Below, piece by piece: positions 9,364-17,049 of a DNA stretch of 38,625 bases. The position numbers and the translations under genes were made by a program. The DNA is taken from the NCBI GenBank assembly GCA_902825995.1, contig CADEDE010000022.1, positions 1 to 38,625 of the forward strand, given 5' to 3'. Every line of letters begins with the position of its first letter. Within the stretch, counting starts at the first letter, position 1. Under the pieces are notes generated by a model. The model was not told the DNA's origin. It saw only the letters and a list, made by a program, of their open reading frames with translations, and did no database searches. Origin of the DNA: an uncultured Burkholderiales bacterium (lineage in GTDB: Bacteria; Pseudomonadota; Gammaproteobacteria; Burkholderiales; Burkholderiaceae_C).

Positions 9364-9755
9364 GCCGTCGTCGGCGCTTGCGGCGGCCCCAGCGAGCGCA
9401 GCAATTCCTTGCGGTCGCGATTCAACTCCTGCACGCTGGCAAAGCTGCGCTCCATCAGCAGGCTCATGTTGTGCAGGATGCGCTCGACGACCTTGTTTTC
9501 CCACACGGGGTCGAACTGGATCTGCTTGTCCAGCCACTGCTCGAGCCAAGCCGGGTCGGGCAGGCGTGATTGGATGGTGTCGCGCGGGAACATCTCGGTG
9601 GCCGGCAGCGCCGCCCACTCGGTGATCGCGTTCATCTTGACGGTTTGCGCCTGCTCTTGGCTGAGAAGCGCAGCGTCAAAGCTGTGCCATGGGATGTCGC
9701 GCTCCATGTTCCAGCGAACCGATTCGAGCTGCTTGAAAAGTTCGGGGTAGAGCAC
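9360..9755 (-). CDS. Internally deleted ferritin-like protein (diiron core missing)
   Basis: An intact 131-residue frame starting at GTG with an AAGGA site just upstream. Its first 57 or so residues (LYPELFKQLESVRWNMERDI through EWAALPATEMF) match, from memory, the N-terminus of a Burkholderiales ferritin-like/acyl-ACP-desaturase-like protein of about 280 residues. The rest (DTIQSRLPDPAWLEQWLDKQ to the end) matches that family's C-terminus. The central section of about 150-160 residues, which carries the EExxH-type diiron ligands, is absent. The join falls at MFPRDT, where the two parental segments (EMFLRD and ALFPRD) are similar, suggesting deletion by short homology in frame. The product cannot be a working diiron enzyme. 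It could be decaying or could keep a non-catalytic role. The family call is from recollection. Confidence 0.7.
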   Translation of the reverse strand: MLYPELFKQLESVRWNMERDIPWHSFDAALLSQEQAQTVKMNAITEWAALPATEMFPRDTIQSRLPDPAWLEQWLDKQIQFDPVWENKVVERILHNMSLLMERSFASVQELNRDRKELLRSLGPPQAPTTA

Positions 9756-10133
9756 CGCGAGTCCTTGCTGGGGGTGCTTGGATTCTATGGAGAGCGCCAG
9801 CCATCGGTGTCTGCACGCTCAGTGACGTGCCGTGGCAGCCATCGAGGGGCGCACCGGCTGCGGACCATCGCGGCTGAAGAAACACCTCGTTGCAACGTCA
9901 ACCAGGGAACTCCGCACGACCACAAAGGTCTGTGCAAAGGTATGGTTTTCATTGCTGCGCAGCCTGCCAGCCTGTCTGGCTGCAATCTCTGAGCGCTTCT
10001 CCTCCTCCCTCCCTCCCCCCTTCGCTCCGGGGCGCCACGCGGCAATCTTTTCACCCAGGGGTACCGCTTGCCGCGGTACCCCTTTTGTTTGTCATCGGTG
10101 GCGCATTGCGCCGGGTCAAGGTTGCACCCGGTA
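9756..10133. other. Intergenic region with no recognised gene
   Basis: No convincing coding region is visible. The stretch holds the leader of the ferritin-like gene on its left, a pyrimidine-rich tract near 9998-10020, and a strong plus-strand terminator at 10058-10090. That combination leaves room for an untranslated plus-strand RNA. Confidence 0.4.
10058..10090 (+). terminator. Strong Rho-independent terminator without a preceding gene
   Basis: GGGGTACCGC (10058-10067) pairs perfectly with GCGGTACCCC (10073-10082) around a five-base loop, and TTTTGTTT follows. Read on the minus strand there is no T-run, so it does not serve the TonB-like gene to its right. The nearest plus-strand gene (GST) ends almost 700 bases upstream. 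Confidence 0.85.
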
Positions 10134-10592
10134 TCAGCGTTGGCCTTCGGTCAGCGTGTCGAGTTGAAAGCGCCCACTCTTGTCCACCAGCCAGATGTCG
10201 GTGTACTTCACCGTACCCATTTTCGCCAGCGGCGCCGGGAACGGGCTGGCCTTCTTGATCATCTCTACCGCCCAGGGACCGACCTCGGCCGCTGCCGGTT
10301 GGCGCACGACGCGCACACCTTGCACTTCGCCACCCGCGCCGATTTCGGTTTCGATGATTGCCACGCCATACAACAGCGGCGGCATCTTGCCTTTGTGGAT
10401 CTGTCTCTTGTACGCGGCGTAGAGGTGCCGCGCGCCATCCTTGCGGTATTCGCGCTCGGTCTTGGCTCCTGATGGCTGCTTGACGGCGCCAGCAACGACC
10501 GGCGTGGTTTTGAACTGCGCCAGTGCAGGGCCGCAGGCCAACAGCCCGGCCAGGGCCAGCGCGCTAAAAAGGCAGGTGCGGTGCATAGGCAT
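10134..10592 (-). CDS. TonB C-terminal-domain-like periplasmic protein
   Basis: A protein of about 152 residues starting MPMHRT, with a signal peptide (LFSALALAGLLACGPALA, probable cleavage after ALA). The C-terminal half resembles a TonB_C domain: PPLLYGVAIIETEIGAGGEV followed by VRVVRQPAA, a helix with AVEMIKKASPFPAP, and a final strand KYTDIWLVD. It lacks the N-terminal membrane anchor and Pro-rich spacer of true TonB, so it is a soluble periplasmic relative of unknown role rather than an energy transducer. Starts at GTG 10610 or ATG 10586 are also possible. It runs in the same direction as corA, about 90 bases downstream of it. Confidence 0.75.
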   Translation of the reverse strand: MPMHRTCLFSALALAGLLACGPALAQFKTTPVVAGAVKQPSGAKTEREYRKDGARHLYAAYKRQIHKGKMPPLLYGVAIIETEIGAGGEVQGVRVVRQPAAAEVGPWAVEMIKKASPFPAPLAKMGTVKYTDIWLVDKSGRFQLDTLTEGQR

Positions 10593-10681
10593 GGCGGCCA
10601 GTCTAGGCACGGTCTCGCCCGCAGGGGCGTGCGCTTCTCCACGCCTGTGGAGGCGTTCGTTTCGTTACTGCCGCCGCGCGA

Positions 10682-11644
10682 TCAGCGCAGCCAGCCCTTG
10701 CGGCGGAAATAGAAGATCGGCACCGCCACCGAGGCCAACATCACCGCGATCGAAAACGGGTAGCCAAAACGCCACTCGAGCTCGGGCATGTACCTGAAGT
10801 TCATGCCGTAGAGGCTGGCGATCAAAGTCGGCGGCAGCAGTGCAACGCTGGCCACCGAGAAGATCTTGATGATCTTGTTCTGGTTGATGTTGATGAAGCC
10901 GACCGTGGCGTCGAGCAGGAAGTTGATCTTGTCGAACAAGAACGCGGTGTGACTGTCCAGCGAGTCGATGTCGCGCAGGATCTGCCGCGCTTCTTCAAAC
11001 TGCTCGGCGTTAAGCATGCGGCTGCGCATCATGAAGCTGACCGCACGCCGGATGTCCATCACATTGCGGCGGATGCGCCCGTTCAGATCCTCTTCCTTGG
11101 CGATCGCCGCCAACGCAGCGCCGGCGGCCTTGTCATCGACATCCTGCTTGAGCACGCCCGCGCCAACCGCTTCGAGCGCATCGTAGATGCCCTCGAGCGC
11201 ATCGGCGCTGTACTCGGCGTCGGCGTCGTAGAGTTTGAGCAGCACGTCCTTGGCGTCCTCGATCAGCGCCGGGATGCGTCGCGCGCGCAGGCGCAGCAGG
11301 CGAAATACCGGCAGGTCTTCGGCATGCACCGAAAACAGCACCTGCCGGTAGAGGATGAAGGCGGCGCGCACGTTGCGCGGCGTCACGTCGTCGTCGATCA
11401 GGAAGTCGGAGCGGATGTGCAGCTCGCCGTTGTCTTCCTCGTAAAAGCGCGCCGACTCTTCGAGGTCGTCATCGACGATGTCGTCGGGGATGGCGATGCC
11501 AAAGCGCGCGTCAACCCAGGCCTTTTCGTCGGCCGTCGGCGACTCCAGATCGACCCACACCGGACGCACCTGGACCAGCGCGTCGGCGCTGTCGATTTCT
11601 TCCTGGACCAGCCGGCCGTTGACCAGCGTGAAGACGTTGAGCAT
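10682..11644 (-). CDS. corA: Magnesium/cobalt transporter CorA
   Basis: A 320-residue CorA-family divalent cation channel. The long cytoplasmic acidic/helical domain (DDIVDDDLEE, then a helix containing FLFDKINFLLDATVGFININ) is followed by two C-terminal membrane helices. The signature YGMNF ends the first helix and supplies the selectivity filter; the second helix (YPFSIAVMLASVAVPIFYF) is followed by the usual basic tail RRKGWLR. The start at 11644 (MLNVFTLVNGRL) is chosen because it fits the family; the in-frame sequence further upstream is Arg/Pro-rich and looks untranslated. Members import Mg2+ and can carry Co2+ and Ni2+. Confidence 0.95.
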   Translation of the reverse strand: MLNVFTLVNGRLVQEEIDSADALVQVRPVWVDLESPTADEKAWVDARFGIAIPDDIVDDDLEESARFYEEDNGELHIRSDFLIDDDVTPRNVRAAFILYRQVLFSVHAEDLPVFRLLRLRARRIPALIEDAKDVLLKLYDADAEYSADALEGIYDALEAVGAGVLKQDVDDKAAGAALAAIAKEEDLNGRIRRNVMDIRRAVSFMMRSRMLNAEQFEEARQILRDIDSLDSHTAFLFDKINFLLDATVGFININQNKIIKIFSVASVALLPPTLIASLYGMNFRYMPELEWRFGYPFSIAVMLASVAVPIFYFRRKGWLR

Positions 11645-12069
11645 GGGACGCGGCTCCAGCGCACGGCGGCGCGCAGCGGGGCGGGGGTGTGGCGGGTCGA
11701 TGCACCGTCTCACCCCGGGGCACTACAGCCGCAGCGGCGGCCGTGTGAGGCTGGAGCGGACGGTCACCGAGGGTGACTCTGGTCCAAACTTGTCTCCGTA
11801 CAAAGACGATCGATTATGGCACCGTACAAGAGACACGAACGGTGTCAAGATAATCCGCATGCGCTGGTCGCCAACTGTCACCATTGCGGCACGAAAAGAG
11901 CCACACGCAAGGTCGCCGATGTCTTGTCATGCCACGCTGTCGGCGGCACACTGAATCTGTTCTGTCCGTGCCGAAATTCCGCCCTCCCCGCCTTTGAGGC
12001 CCTGCACGCAGTACCCCCACCCCCAGCGCATTCCTGCAACGCTTTCAACCCTTCCCAAAGGAGGATCTG
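11645..12069. promoter_or_regulatory. Intergenic region upstream of corA and hpf with repeats and promoter-like boxes
   Basis: No gene is recognised. Visible signals are: an inverted repeat GTCACC/GGTGAC with a three-base loop (11763-11777); a direct repeat of CCGTACAA (11796-11803 and 11822-11829); an inverted repeat CACCGT/ACGGTG (11820-11825 and 11839-11844); a promoter-like TTGTCT (11790-11795) with GATTAT 16 bases on (11812-11817); and a second -10-like GATAAT (11849-11854). A strong Shine-Dalgarno AAAGGAGG (12057-12064) precedes hpf. The unusually long leader suggests controlled expression of hpf. In many proteobacteria rpoN is the gene before hpf; it is absent here. Confidence 0.4.
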
Positions 12070-12408
12070 ATGAACTTGACGATCAGCGGACACCATCTCG
12101 AAGTCACCCCGGCCCTGCGTGAGTACGTGCTGACCAAGCTGGACCGCGTGACCCGGCATTTCGACCAGGTCGTTGATGTGAATGTGCTCCTGACTGTCGA
12201 GAAGCAAAAAGAGAAGGAACGCAGGCAAAAGGCCGAGGTGACCCTGCATGTGAAGGGCCGCGATATTTATGTCGAGCATGCGAGCGAAGACCTCTACGCC
12301 GCGATCGACACCCTGATGGACAAGCTCGACCGCCAGGTCATGCGCCACAAAGATCGCCTGCAAAACCATCATCACGACTCACAAAAACGAACAGATGCAA
12401 GCGCTTGA
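12070..12408 (+). CDS. hpf: Short ribosome hibernation-promoting factor
   Basis: A 112-residue protein of the HPF/YfiA S30AE family. It begins [20 protein letters not shown] and contains [28 protein letters not shown] strands and the helix [21 protein letters not shown]. Family members bind the 30S subunit in the decoding region and, in the short form, promote 100S dimers in stationary phase. The length matches the short form, with no C-terminal dimerisation domain. The tail is His/Lys-rich. Translation should be efficient given the perfect AAAGGAGG site, and a strong terminator follows, so it is probably monocistronic. Confidence 0.95.
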   Translation: MNLTISGHHLEVTPALREYVLTKLDRVTRHFDQVVDVNVLLTVEKQKEKERRQKAEVTLHVKGRDIYVEHASEDLYAAIDTLMDKLDRQVMRHKDRLQNHHHDSQKRTDASA

Positions 12409-12430
12409 CGGAAAGTAAGTAATTGCCTTC

Positions 12431-12454
12431 AAGCGGCCTGCGGGCCGCTTTTTT
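12431..12454 (+). terminator. Rho-independent terminator of hpf
   Basis: AAGCGGCC (12431-12438) pairs with GGCCGCTT (12443-12450) around TGCG. The transcript ends in six T residues (12449-12454). It lies 22 bases after the hpf stop and separates hpf from ptsN. Confidence 0.9.
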
Positions 12455-12550
12455 GCATCGGCCGAACGCTTGGCGTGCGGCAGCGCAGCAAATCCGCAAC
12501 AACTGAAGACCGGCATCGGTGACAAAGTCCGTGCGTCAAGGGTCGATTCC

Positions 12551-12556
12551 TATAAT
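12551..12556 (+). promoter_or_regulatory. Candidate -10 box for ptsN
   Basis: A consensus TATAAT lies about 75 bases before the ptsN ATG and after the hpf terminator, where a new promoter is expected. No good -35 hexamer is visible at 17 bases. Confidence 0.55.
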
Positions 12557-12631
12557 TCGACGCCCTGTCACAGTTCCCGCAGTCAGCCGCCGGAGGTTCC
12601 GTGCGTTGTGCGATGCGGAAGGAACACCACG

Positions 12632-13102
12632 ATGAACCGACTCGCCACCATCCTGCCCGTTTCCAACGTCATGCTTGACGTCGATTCGACGAGCAAGAAG
12701 CGCGCTTTCGAGCGGGCCGGCGTGCTGTTCGAAAACCAGCATTCGATCGCCCGCGCCACGGTGTCGGACAACCTGTTCGCCCGCGAACGCCTGGGCTCGA
12801 CCGGCCTGGGCCACGGCGTGGCCATTCCGCACGGCCGCATCAAGGGTCTGAAGAACCCGCTGGCCGCTGTGCTGCGCGTCCAGCAGCCGATCGCTTTCGA
12901 TGCGCCCGATGACGAGCCGGTTTCGCTGCTGATCTTCCTGCTCGTGCCCGAAGCGGCGACGCAGCGGCATCTGGACATCCTCTCCGAAATTGCCGAAATG
13001 CTGTCGGACCGCACGTTGCGCGAACGCCTGAAGGCCGAACCCGTGGCCGCGGCATTGCACAAGCTGATCGCCGATTGGGAGCCGCTGAAGTCGGTCGCGT
13101 GA
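12632..13102 (+). CDS. ptsN: PTS IIA-like nitrogen regulatory protein
   Basis: Encodes EIIA-Ntr (156 residues), the terminal phosphocarrier of the nitrogen PTS. Starting MNRLATILP, it has the IIA fold markers [20 protein letters not shown], with the phosphorylated histidine at H67 in AIPHGR, and [12 protein letters not shown] in a later strand. GGAAGGAAC just upstream is a reasonable ribosome-binding site. EIIA-Ntr usually regulates K+ uptake, sensor kinases and carbon storage rather than sugar transport. The gene is followed at 22 bases by hprK, the standard betaproteobacterial pairing, so the two are likely cotranscribed. Earlier in-frame starts exist but fall within the presumed leader. 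Confidence 0.95.
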   Translation: MNRLATILPVSNVMLDVDSTSKKRAFERAGVLFENQHSIARATVSDNLFARERLGSTGLGHGVAIPHGRIKGLKNPLAAVLRVQQPIAFDAPDDEPVSLLIFLLVPEAATQRHLDILSEIAEMLSDRTLRERLKAEPVAAALHKLIADWEPLKSVA

Positions 13103-13124
13103 CCACAGTGTCGGGCTCTTGCGC

Positions 13125-14081
13125 ATGAAGCCCAGCTCCATCAGCGCCGAAGCACTGTTCGAAGAGCACCGGCAGGCCTTGCACTGGGAGTGGGTGGCCG
13201 GTCACGCCCACCCCGAGCGACGCTTCGACGACACCGCGGTGCGCGAGGCCCGTTCGGCAGCCGACCTGATCGGCTACCTGAACTATATCCACCCGTACCG
13301 GGTCCAGATCGTCGGCCGGCGCGAAGTGGCCTACCTCAGCGAAGGCAGCGACGAAGACATCGAGCGCCGCGTCGCGCGCATCGTCGGGCTCGAGCCACCG
13401 GTGGTCATCGTGGCCGACGACCAAACACCGCCGAACCGGCTGGTAGCAATGTGTGATCGCGCCGAAATCCCGCTCTTCGTCACAACCGCATCGGCCGGCC
13501 ATGTGATCGACGTAGTGCGCGCCTACCTCGGCCAGTTGTTCGCCGAACGCATCACGCGGCACGGGGTATTCATGGACATCCTCGGCCTGGGCGTGCTCTT
13601 GACCGGTGAATCGGGGCTGGGCAAGAGCGAACTCGGGTTGGAGCTGATCTCGCGTGGCCACGGCCTGGTGGCCGACGACGCCGTCGATCTCTACCGGATT
13701 TCGCAGACCTCGCTCGAAGGCCGCTGCCCCGAGTTGCTGGCCAACCTGCTCGAGGTGCGCGGCATCGGCCTGTTGGACATCAAGGCCATCTTCGGCGAGA
13801 CCGCCGTGCGCCGAAAGATGCGCCTCAAGCTGCTGGTGCACCTGGTGCGCAAGGAAACCCTGGAGCGCGAATTCGAGCGCCTACCCTATGAGCCGCTGTT
13901 CGAAGACATTCTCGGTGTGGCCGTGCGCAAGGTGGTGATCGCGGTCGATGCCGGGCGCAACCTGGCGGTGCTGGTCGAGGCCGCCGTGCGCAACACCGTG
14001 CTGCAGCTGCGCGGTATCGACACCTATGCCGAGTTCGTGCGCCGGCACCAGAGCGCGATGGACCAGGCGCGGGAGCGTTGA
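13125..14081 (+). CDS. hprK: HPr kinase/phosphorylase
   Basis: A 318-residue HprK that phosphorylates and dephosphorylates a seryl site on HPr, linking the PTS-Ntr to energy state. The C-terminal kinase domain has the P-loop GESGLGKS (about residue 163), a catalytic [10 protein letters not shown] segment, and the HprK signature [19 protein letters not shown]. The N-terminal half is the usual regulatory domain. The ATG at 13125 is preferred; a TTG two codons earlier is in frame. It ends five bases from the convergent fur stop. The HPr and enzyme I genes are not in the window. Confidence 0.95.
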   Translation: MKPSSISAEALFEEHRQALHWEWVAGHAHPERRFDDTAVREARSAADLIGYLNYIHPYRVQIVGRREVAYLSEGSDEDIERRVARIVGLEPPVVIVADDQTPPNRLVAMCDRAEIPLFVTTASAGHVIDVVRAYLGQLFAERITRHGVFMDILGLGVLLTGESGLGKSELGLELISRGHGLVADDAVDLYRISQTSLEGRCPELLANLLEVRGIGLLDIKAIFGETAVRRKMRLKLLVHLVRKETLEREFERLPYEPLFEDILGVAVRKVVIAVDAGRNLAVLVEAAVRNTVLQLRGIDTYAEFVRRHQSAMDQARER

Positions 14082-14085
14082 CCGG

Positions 14086-14514
14086 CTATTTCGTCCGGTG
14101 GGCGCAATCGCTCTTGGTGCAGTCGGCGTACAGCGCCAGCGAATGGTCCTGCAATGCAAAGCCGCGGGCCTGGGCCACGGCACGCTGGCGGGATTCGATC
14201 CCGGCGTCGTAGAACTCCTCGACGCGACCGCAGGTCAGGCACACCAGGTGGTCATGGTGCCGGCCTTCGTTCAACTCGAAGACCGACCTGCCGCTTTCGA
14301 AGTGGCTGCGCTTGAGCAGGCCCGCCTGCTCGAACTGCATCAGCACGCGATACACCGTGGCCAGGCCGACGTCCGCACCCTCGGCCAGCAAGGCCCTGTA
14401 AATATCCTCGGCCGTCATGTGACGCACCGCGCTACGCTGAAAGACCTCGAGGATCTTGATGCGCGGCAGGGTTGCCTTCAGGCCGCTGCTCTTGAGTTCG
14501 TCGGCGTGGGTCAT
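14086..14514 (-). CDS. fur: Ferric uptake regulator
   Basis: A 142-residue Fur repressor. The N-terminal winged helix is visible (LPRIKILEVFQ, then MTAEDIYRALLAEGADVGLATVYRVL with the recognition helix). The metal sites follow: the HHDHLVC cluster, then CLTCG supplying the structural zinc cysteines, and a second CxxxxC pair (CTKSDC) at the C-terminus. Fur with Fe2+ represses iron uptake genes. The ATG at 14514 (MTHADELKSSGLKATLPR) matches the family start. It is divergent from bamE, a classic betaproteobacterial arrangement, with a short shared promoter region, and convergent with hprK. Confidence 0.97.
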   Translation of the reverse strand: MTHADELKSSGLKATLPRIKILEVFQRSAVRHMTAEDIYRALLAEGADVGLATVYRVLMQFEQAGLLKRSHFESGRSVFELNEGRHHDHLVCLTCGRVEEFYDAGIESRQRAVAQARGFALQDHSLALYADCTKSDCAHRTK

Positions 14515-14529
14515 CGGGGCGGGGGCCGC

Positions 14530-14548
14530 TAGAATGCGCCGCATCATA
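14530..14548. promoter_or_regulatory. Possible overlapping divergent promoters of fur and bamE
   Basis: TAGAAT (14530-14535, plus strand, towards bamE) and TATGAT (14548-14543, minus strand, towards fur) are -10-like boxes only a few bases apart. Both sit at sensible distances from their genes. The -35 elements are weak on both sides. Confidence 0.35.
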
Positions 14549-14589
14549 GCCAGAGCAGCGCAGGGAAGGCCCTCGCCAGCCGTTTGTCC

Positions 14590-15132
14590 ATGTTCCGCAC
14601 AGTCCCTTCCCGTCGTATCGCGGCCGCCGCGATCACCGCCTTGGCGCTGCTCGGCGCCGGCTGCAACTCGATCCAGGGCGACCGCCTGTTCGGTGCCATC
14701 ACGCCTTACCGCGTCGATGTGATGCAGGGCAACGTGATCACCAGGGAAATGGCGGCCAGCGTCAAGCCGGGCATGAGCCGCGAGCAGGTGCGCGATGTGC
14801 TCGGCTCGCCGCTGCTGACAAGTGCCTTCCATACCGACCGTTGGGACTACGTGTTCACAATGAGGCGCCAGGGCATCGAGCCGCAGTGGCGCAGCGTGGT
14901 CGCGTTCTTCAAGAGCGACGTGCTGGAGCGGCTCGAAGCGCCCGAGCTGCCTTCGGAGAAGGAATTCGTCGGTTCGATCCGGCCTTCGCGCGCGACCCTC
15001 GGCGCCGAACCGGTGCTGGCGCTGACCGACGAGCAGCGTAAGGCTCTGCCGCCGCCGCTCAAGGGCGAAAACACCGCGGCCGCGCAGCCGCAAGGCGCCC
15101 GCCGGCCGTACCCGCCGCTCGAACCGCAATGA
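14590..15132 (+). CDS. bamE: Outer membrane assembly lipoprotein BamE (OmlA/SmpA)
   Basis: A 180-residue lipoprotein. The signal peptide ends in the lipobox LLGAGC. The mature part has the SmpA/OmlA core: [19 protein letters not shown], then [10 protein letters not shown] and strands ending WRSVVAFF. BamE is an accessory subunit of the BAM complex, anchored in the inner leaflet of the outer membrane. After the core domain there is a Pro-rich tail common in betaproteobacterial OmlA. ATG 14590 is preferred over TTG 14584. The stop overlaps an in-frame ATG of dapB, suggesting an operon. Confidence 0.94.
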   Translation: MFRTVPSRRIAAAAITALALLGAGCNSIQGDRLFGAITPYRVDVMQGNVITREMAASVKPGMSREQVRDVLGSPLLTSAFHTDRWDYVFTMRRQGIEPQWRSVVAFFKSDVLERLEAPELPSEKEFVGSIRPSRATLGAEPVLALTDEQRKALPPPLKGENTAAAQPQGARRPYPPLEPQ

Positions 15133-15188
15133 GCGCGCTGGGCCACGCCAAGGGCGAATTCCGGAGTGCGCAGCACGAAGGAACCTTG

Positions 15189-15938
15189 ATGAGCCGAACG
15201 GCGCCGCTGCGGATTGCGGTTGCCGGCGCGTCGGGCCGGATGGGCCGGATGCTGATCGAGGCCGTCAACGCCGCACCCGATTGCACGCTGGCCGGCACGC
15301 TGGATATCGGCGCCGACTTGCGCGCCGGCCTGGCCCACGCACAGGTGCTGATCGACTTCACGCGCCCCGAGGGCACGCTGGCGCACTTGGCGGCGTGCCG
15401 CGAACTCGGCGTCAGAGCCGTCATCGGCACGACCGGATTCAATGCTGCCCAGAAGGCCGAAATCGCCGCGCATGCGCGCCACATCGCTCTCATGATGGCG
15501 CCGAACATGAGCGTCGGTGTCAACGTGGTCTTCAAGCTGCTCGACATGGCTGCGCGCGCCTTGGCCGAGGGCTACGACATCGAGATCGTCGAGGCCCACC
15601 ACCGCCACAAGGTCGATGCGCCCAGCGGCACCGCGCTGAAGATGGGTGAAGTGGTGGCCGCAGCGCTCGGCCGCGACCTCAAGGACTGCGCGGTGTACGC
15701 CCGCGAAGGCGTCACCGGCGAGCGTGACCCGAGCTCGATCGGTTTTGCGACCGTGCGCGGCGGCGACATCGTTGGCGACCACACCGTCATGTTCTGCGGC
15801 ACCGGCGAGCGTATCGAGATCACGCACAAGAGCGCCAGCCGCACCACCTATGCGCAAGGCAGCCTGCGCGCAGCGCGCTTTCTCGCCGACAAGCCGAACG
15901 GCCTGTTCGGAATGGAACACGTGCTGGGTCTGGCCTGA
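15189..15938 (+). CDS. dapB: 4-hydroxy-tetrahydrodipicolinate reductase
   Basis: Encodes DapB (249 residues from the chosen start), the NAD(P)H-dependent reductase of lysine and diaminopimelate synthesis. The dinucleotide-binding loop [13 protein letters not shown] opens the protein. The catalytic signature [15 protein letters not shown] is intact, as is GTTGF before it. The start at 15189 follows GAAGGAACC, a good ribosome-binding site. An in-frame ATG at 15129 overlapping the bamE stop would add 20 residues lacking conservation. The stop TGA overlaps the ATG of the next gene by one base, so bamE, dapB and the ExbB/TolQ gene are probably one transcript. Confidence 0.96.
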   Translation: MSRTAPLRIAVAGASGRMGRMLIEAVNAAPDCTLAGTLDIGADLRAGLAHAQVLIDFTRPEGTLAHLAACRELGVRAVIGTTGFNAAQKAEIAAHARHIALMMAPNMSVGVNVVFKLLDMAARALAEGYDIEIVEAHHRHKVDAPSGTALKMGEVVAAALGRDLKDCAVYAREGVTGERDPSSIGFATVRGGDIVGDHTVMFCGTGERIEITHKSASRTTYAQGSLRAARFLADKPNGLFGMEHVLGLA

Positions 15939-16597
15939 TGGACGGCTTCGGCGCGTTCTGGAACACGAGCGACGGCGTCGGACGGGCGGTCACGCTGCTC
16001 TTGCTGGCGATGTCGGTCAGCGCCTGGGTCACGATCCTGTGGAAGTTCTGGGTCTTGCAGCGCGCGCGGCGCGATGTGGCGCGCGCGGTACCTGCGTTCT
16101 GGGCCGCGCCGGGGCTCGACGAAGGCCGCCAGCGCCTGGCGCAGCTCGACCGCGAACAGGTATTGCTGCCCCTGCTCGACGCCGCCACCGCCAGCCCGCT
16201 GCCGGGCACGCTGGATACCGGCGCGCACCTCGATTCGCAGCTCACGCGGCGCCTGCGCGATGCCCTGCACCGCGGCCTGGCGCACCTGCAATTCGGCCAG
16301 GTGCTGCTGGCCTCGATCGGCAGCACCTCGCCCTTCATCGGCCTCTTCGGCACGGTCTGGGGCATCTACCACGCGCTGGCCAGCATCGCCGCGGCCGGCA
16401 CCATCACCATCGACAAGGTCGCCGGCCCGGTCGGCGAGGCCCTGATCATGACCGCCGCCGGCCTGGCCGTCGCCATTCCCGCGGTGCTCGCCTACAACCT
16501 CTTCGGCAAATGGGTCGGCGCGGCCGAGGCCGAGCTCGAAGGTTTCGCGCACGATCTGCGCGAGATGCGCATCGACCAACAAGCCGGCAGAGCCTGA
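15938..16597 (+). CDS. exbB: MotA/TolQ/ExbB proton channel family protein
   Basis: A 219-residue inner membrane protein with three membrane helices: about residues 16-37, then a pair around 120-145 and 160-185 (IGSTSPFIGLFGTVWGIYHA and TAAGLAVAIPAVLAYNLFG). These two motifs are diagnostic of the ExbB/TolQ channel, which with ExbD/TolR uses the proton-motive force to drive TonB or TolA. The sequence alone does not separate ExbB from TolQ with certainty. The lack of neighbouring tolA, tolB and pal favours an ExbB type. Expression is coupled with dapB (TGATG overlap) and the ExbD gene follows at 4 bases. Confidence 0.9.
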   Translation: MDGFGAFWNTSDGVGRAVTLLLLAMSVSAWVTILWKFWVLQRARRDVARAVPAFWAAPGLDEGRQRLAQLDREQVLLPLLDAATASPLPGTLDTGAHLDSQLTRRLRDALHRGLAHLQFGQVLLASIGSTSPFIGLFGTVWGIYHALASIAAAGTITIDKVAGPVGEALIMTAAGLAVAIPAVLAYNLFGKWVGAAEAELEGFAHDLREMRIDQQAGRA

Positions 16598-16601
16598 CGC
16601 G

Positions 16602-17018
16602 ATGGCCTTCGGCCGCCTCGAACGCACATCGCGCCCGGCGCCGATGAGCGATATCAACATGACGCCGCTGATCGACGTGATGCTGGTGCTGCTGGTGATC
16701 TTCATCATCACCGCGCCCTTGATGACCTCGAGCCTCAAGCTCGATCTGCCCAAGGCCGACGCTGCCACGCCGACCAATGCGCCGGCCTTCATCGCATTGG
16801 CCATCAATGCCGACGGCAAGCTTTATTTCGGCGACGAGGCCTTGACACGCGATGCGCTGGCGCAGCGCATGGCCACCGCCGCCAAGGCCAACCCGCAGCT
16901 CGAAGTGCAACTCCGCGCCGACCAGAAGGTGGCCTACGGCAATGTCGCCGAATTGATCGCACTGATCCAGAAGGCGGGCCTATCGCGCATCGGCTTCGTC
17001 ACCGAGGCGCCGAAGTAA
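16602..17018 (+). CDS. exbD: ExbD/TolR family biopolymer transport protein
   Basis: A 138-residue partner of the preceding channel protein. The single N-terminal membrane helix (DVMLVLLVIFIITAPLM) is preceded by SDINMTPLID, in which the final aspartate is the conserved proton-carrying residue. The periplasmic domain carries LEVQLRADQKVAYGNVAELI, typical of ExbD/TolR. With ExbB it would energise outer membrane receptors via TonB, or Tol-Pal. No true tonB is present in the window; the periplasmic TonB-C-like protein at 10.1 kb lacks the membrane anchor needed to pair with it. Confidence 0.92.
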   Translation: MAFGRLERTSRPAPMSDINMTPLIDVMLVLLVIFIITAPLMTSSLKLDLPKADAATPTNAPAFIALAINADGKLYFGDEALTRDALAQRMATAAKANPQLEVQLRADQKVAYGNVAELIALIQKAGLSRIGFVTEAPK

Positions 17019-17037
17019 AGCGCCGCGGGCTGACTTC

Positions 17038-17043
17038 TACAAT
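17038..17043 (+). promoter_or_regulatory. Candidate -10 box of leuS, leaderless spacing
   Basis: TACAAT is followed by six bases and then the leuS ATG at 17050, so a start site seven bases after the box would be the A of the ATG. There is no Shine-Dalgarno sequence before leuS. No convincing -35 is visible. Confidence 0.4.
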
Positions 17044-17049
17044 TAGCGG

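Noticed and set aside
9998..10020. Pyrimidine-rich CTCCTCC-type tract as an anti-Shine-Dalgarno-like element
   Set aside because: Kept only as a note for the possible small RNA; low-complexity tracts like this arise easily in GC-rich intergenic DNA.
11779..11820. Sigma-54 promoter upstream of hpf (TGGCAC near 11817)
   Set aside because: The TGGCAC is not followed by TTGC at the required spacing.
11816..12070. Cys-rich 84-codon frame before hpf (CHHC and CPC motifs)
   Set aside because: It has no ribosome-binding site and no recognisable family. It runs into the hpf start, and the cysteines are scattered without a zinc-finger pattern.
12535..12556. A complete sigma-70 promoter for ptsN
   Set aside because: The -10 box is consensus but no -35 hexamer exists at the right spacing, so only the -10 is reported.
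14515..15129. N-terminal extension of the fur frame across bamE
   Set aside because: The extra residues are antisense to bamE and lack conservation; Fur starts at the ATG at 14514.
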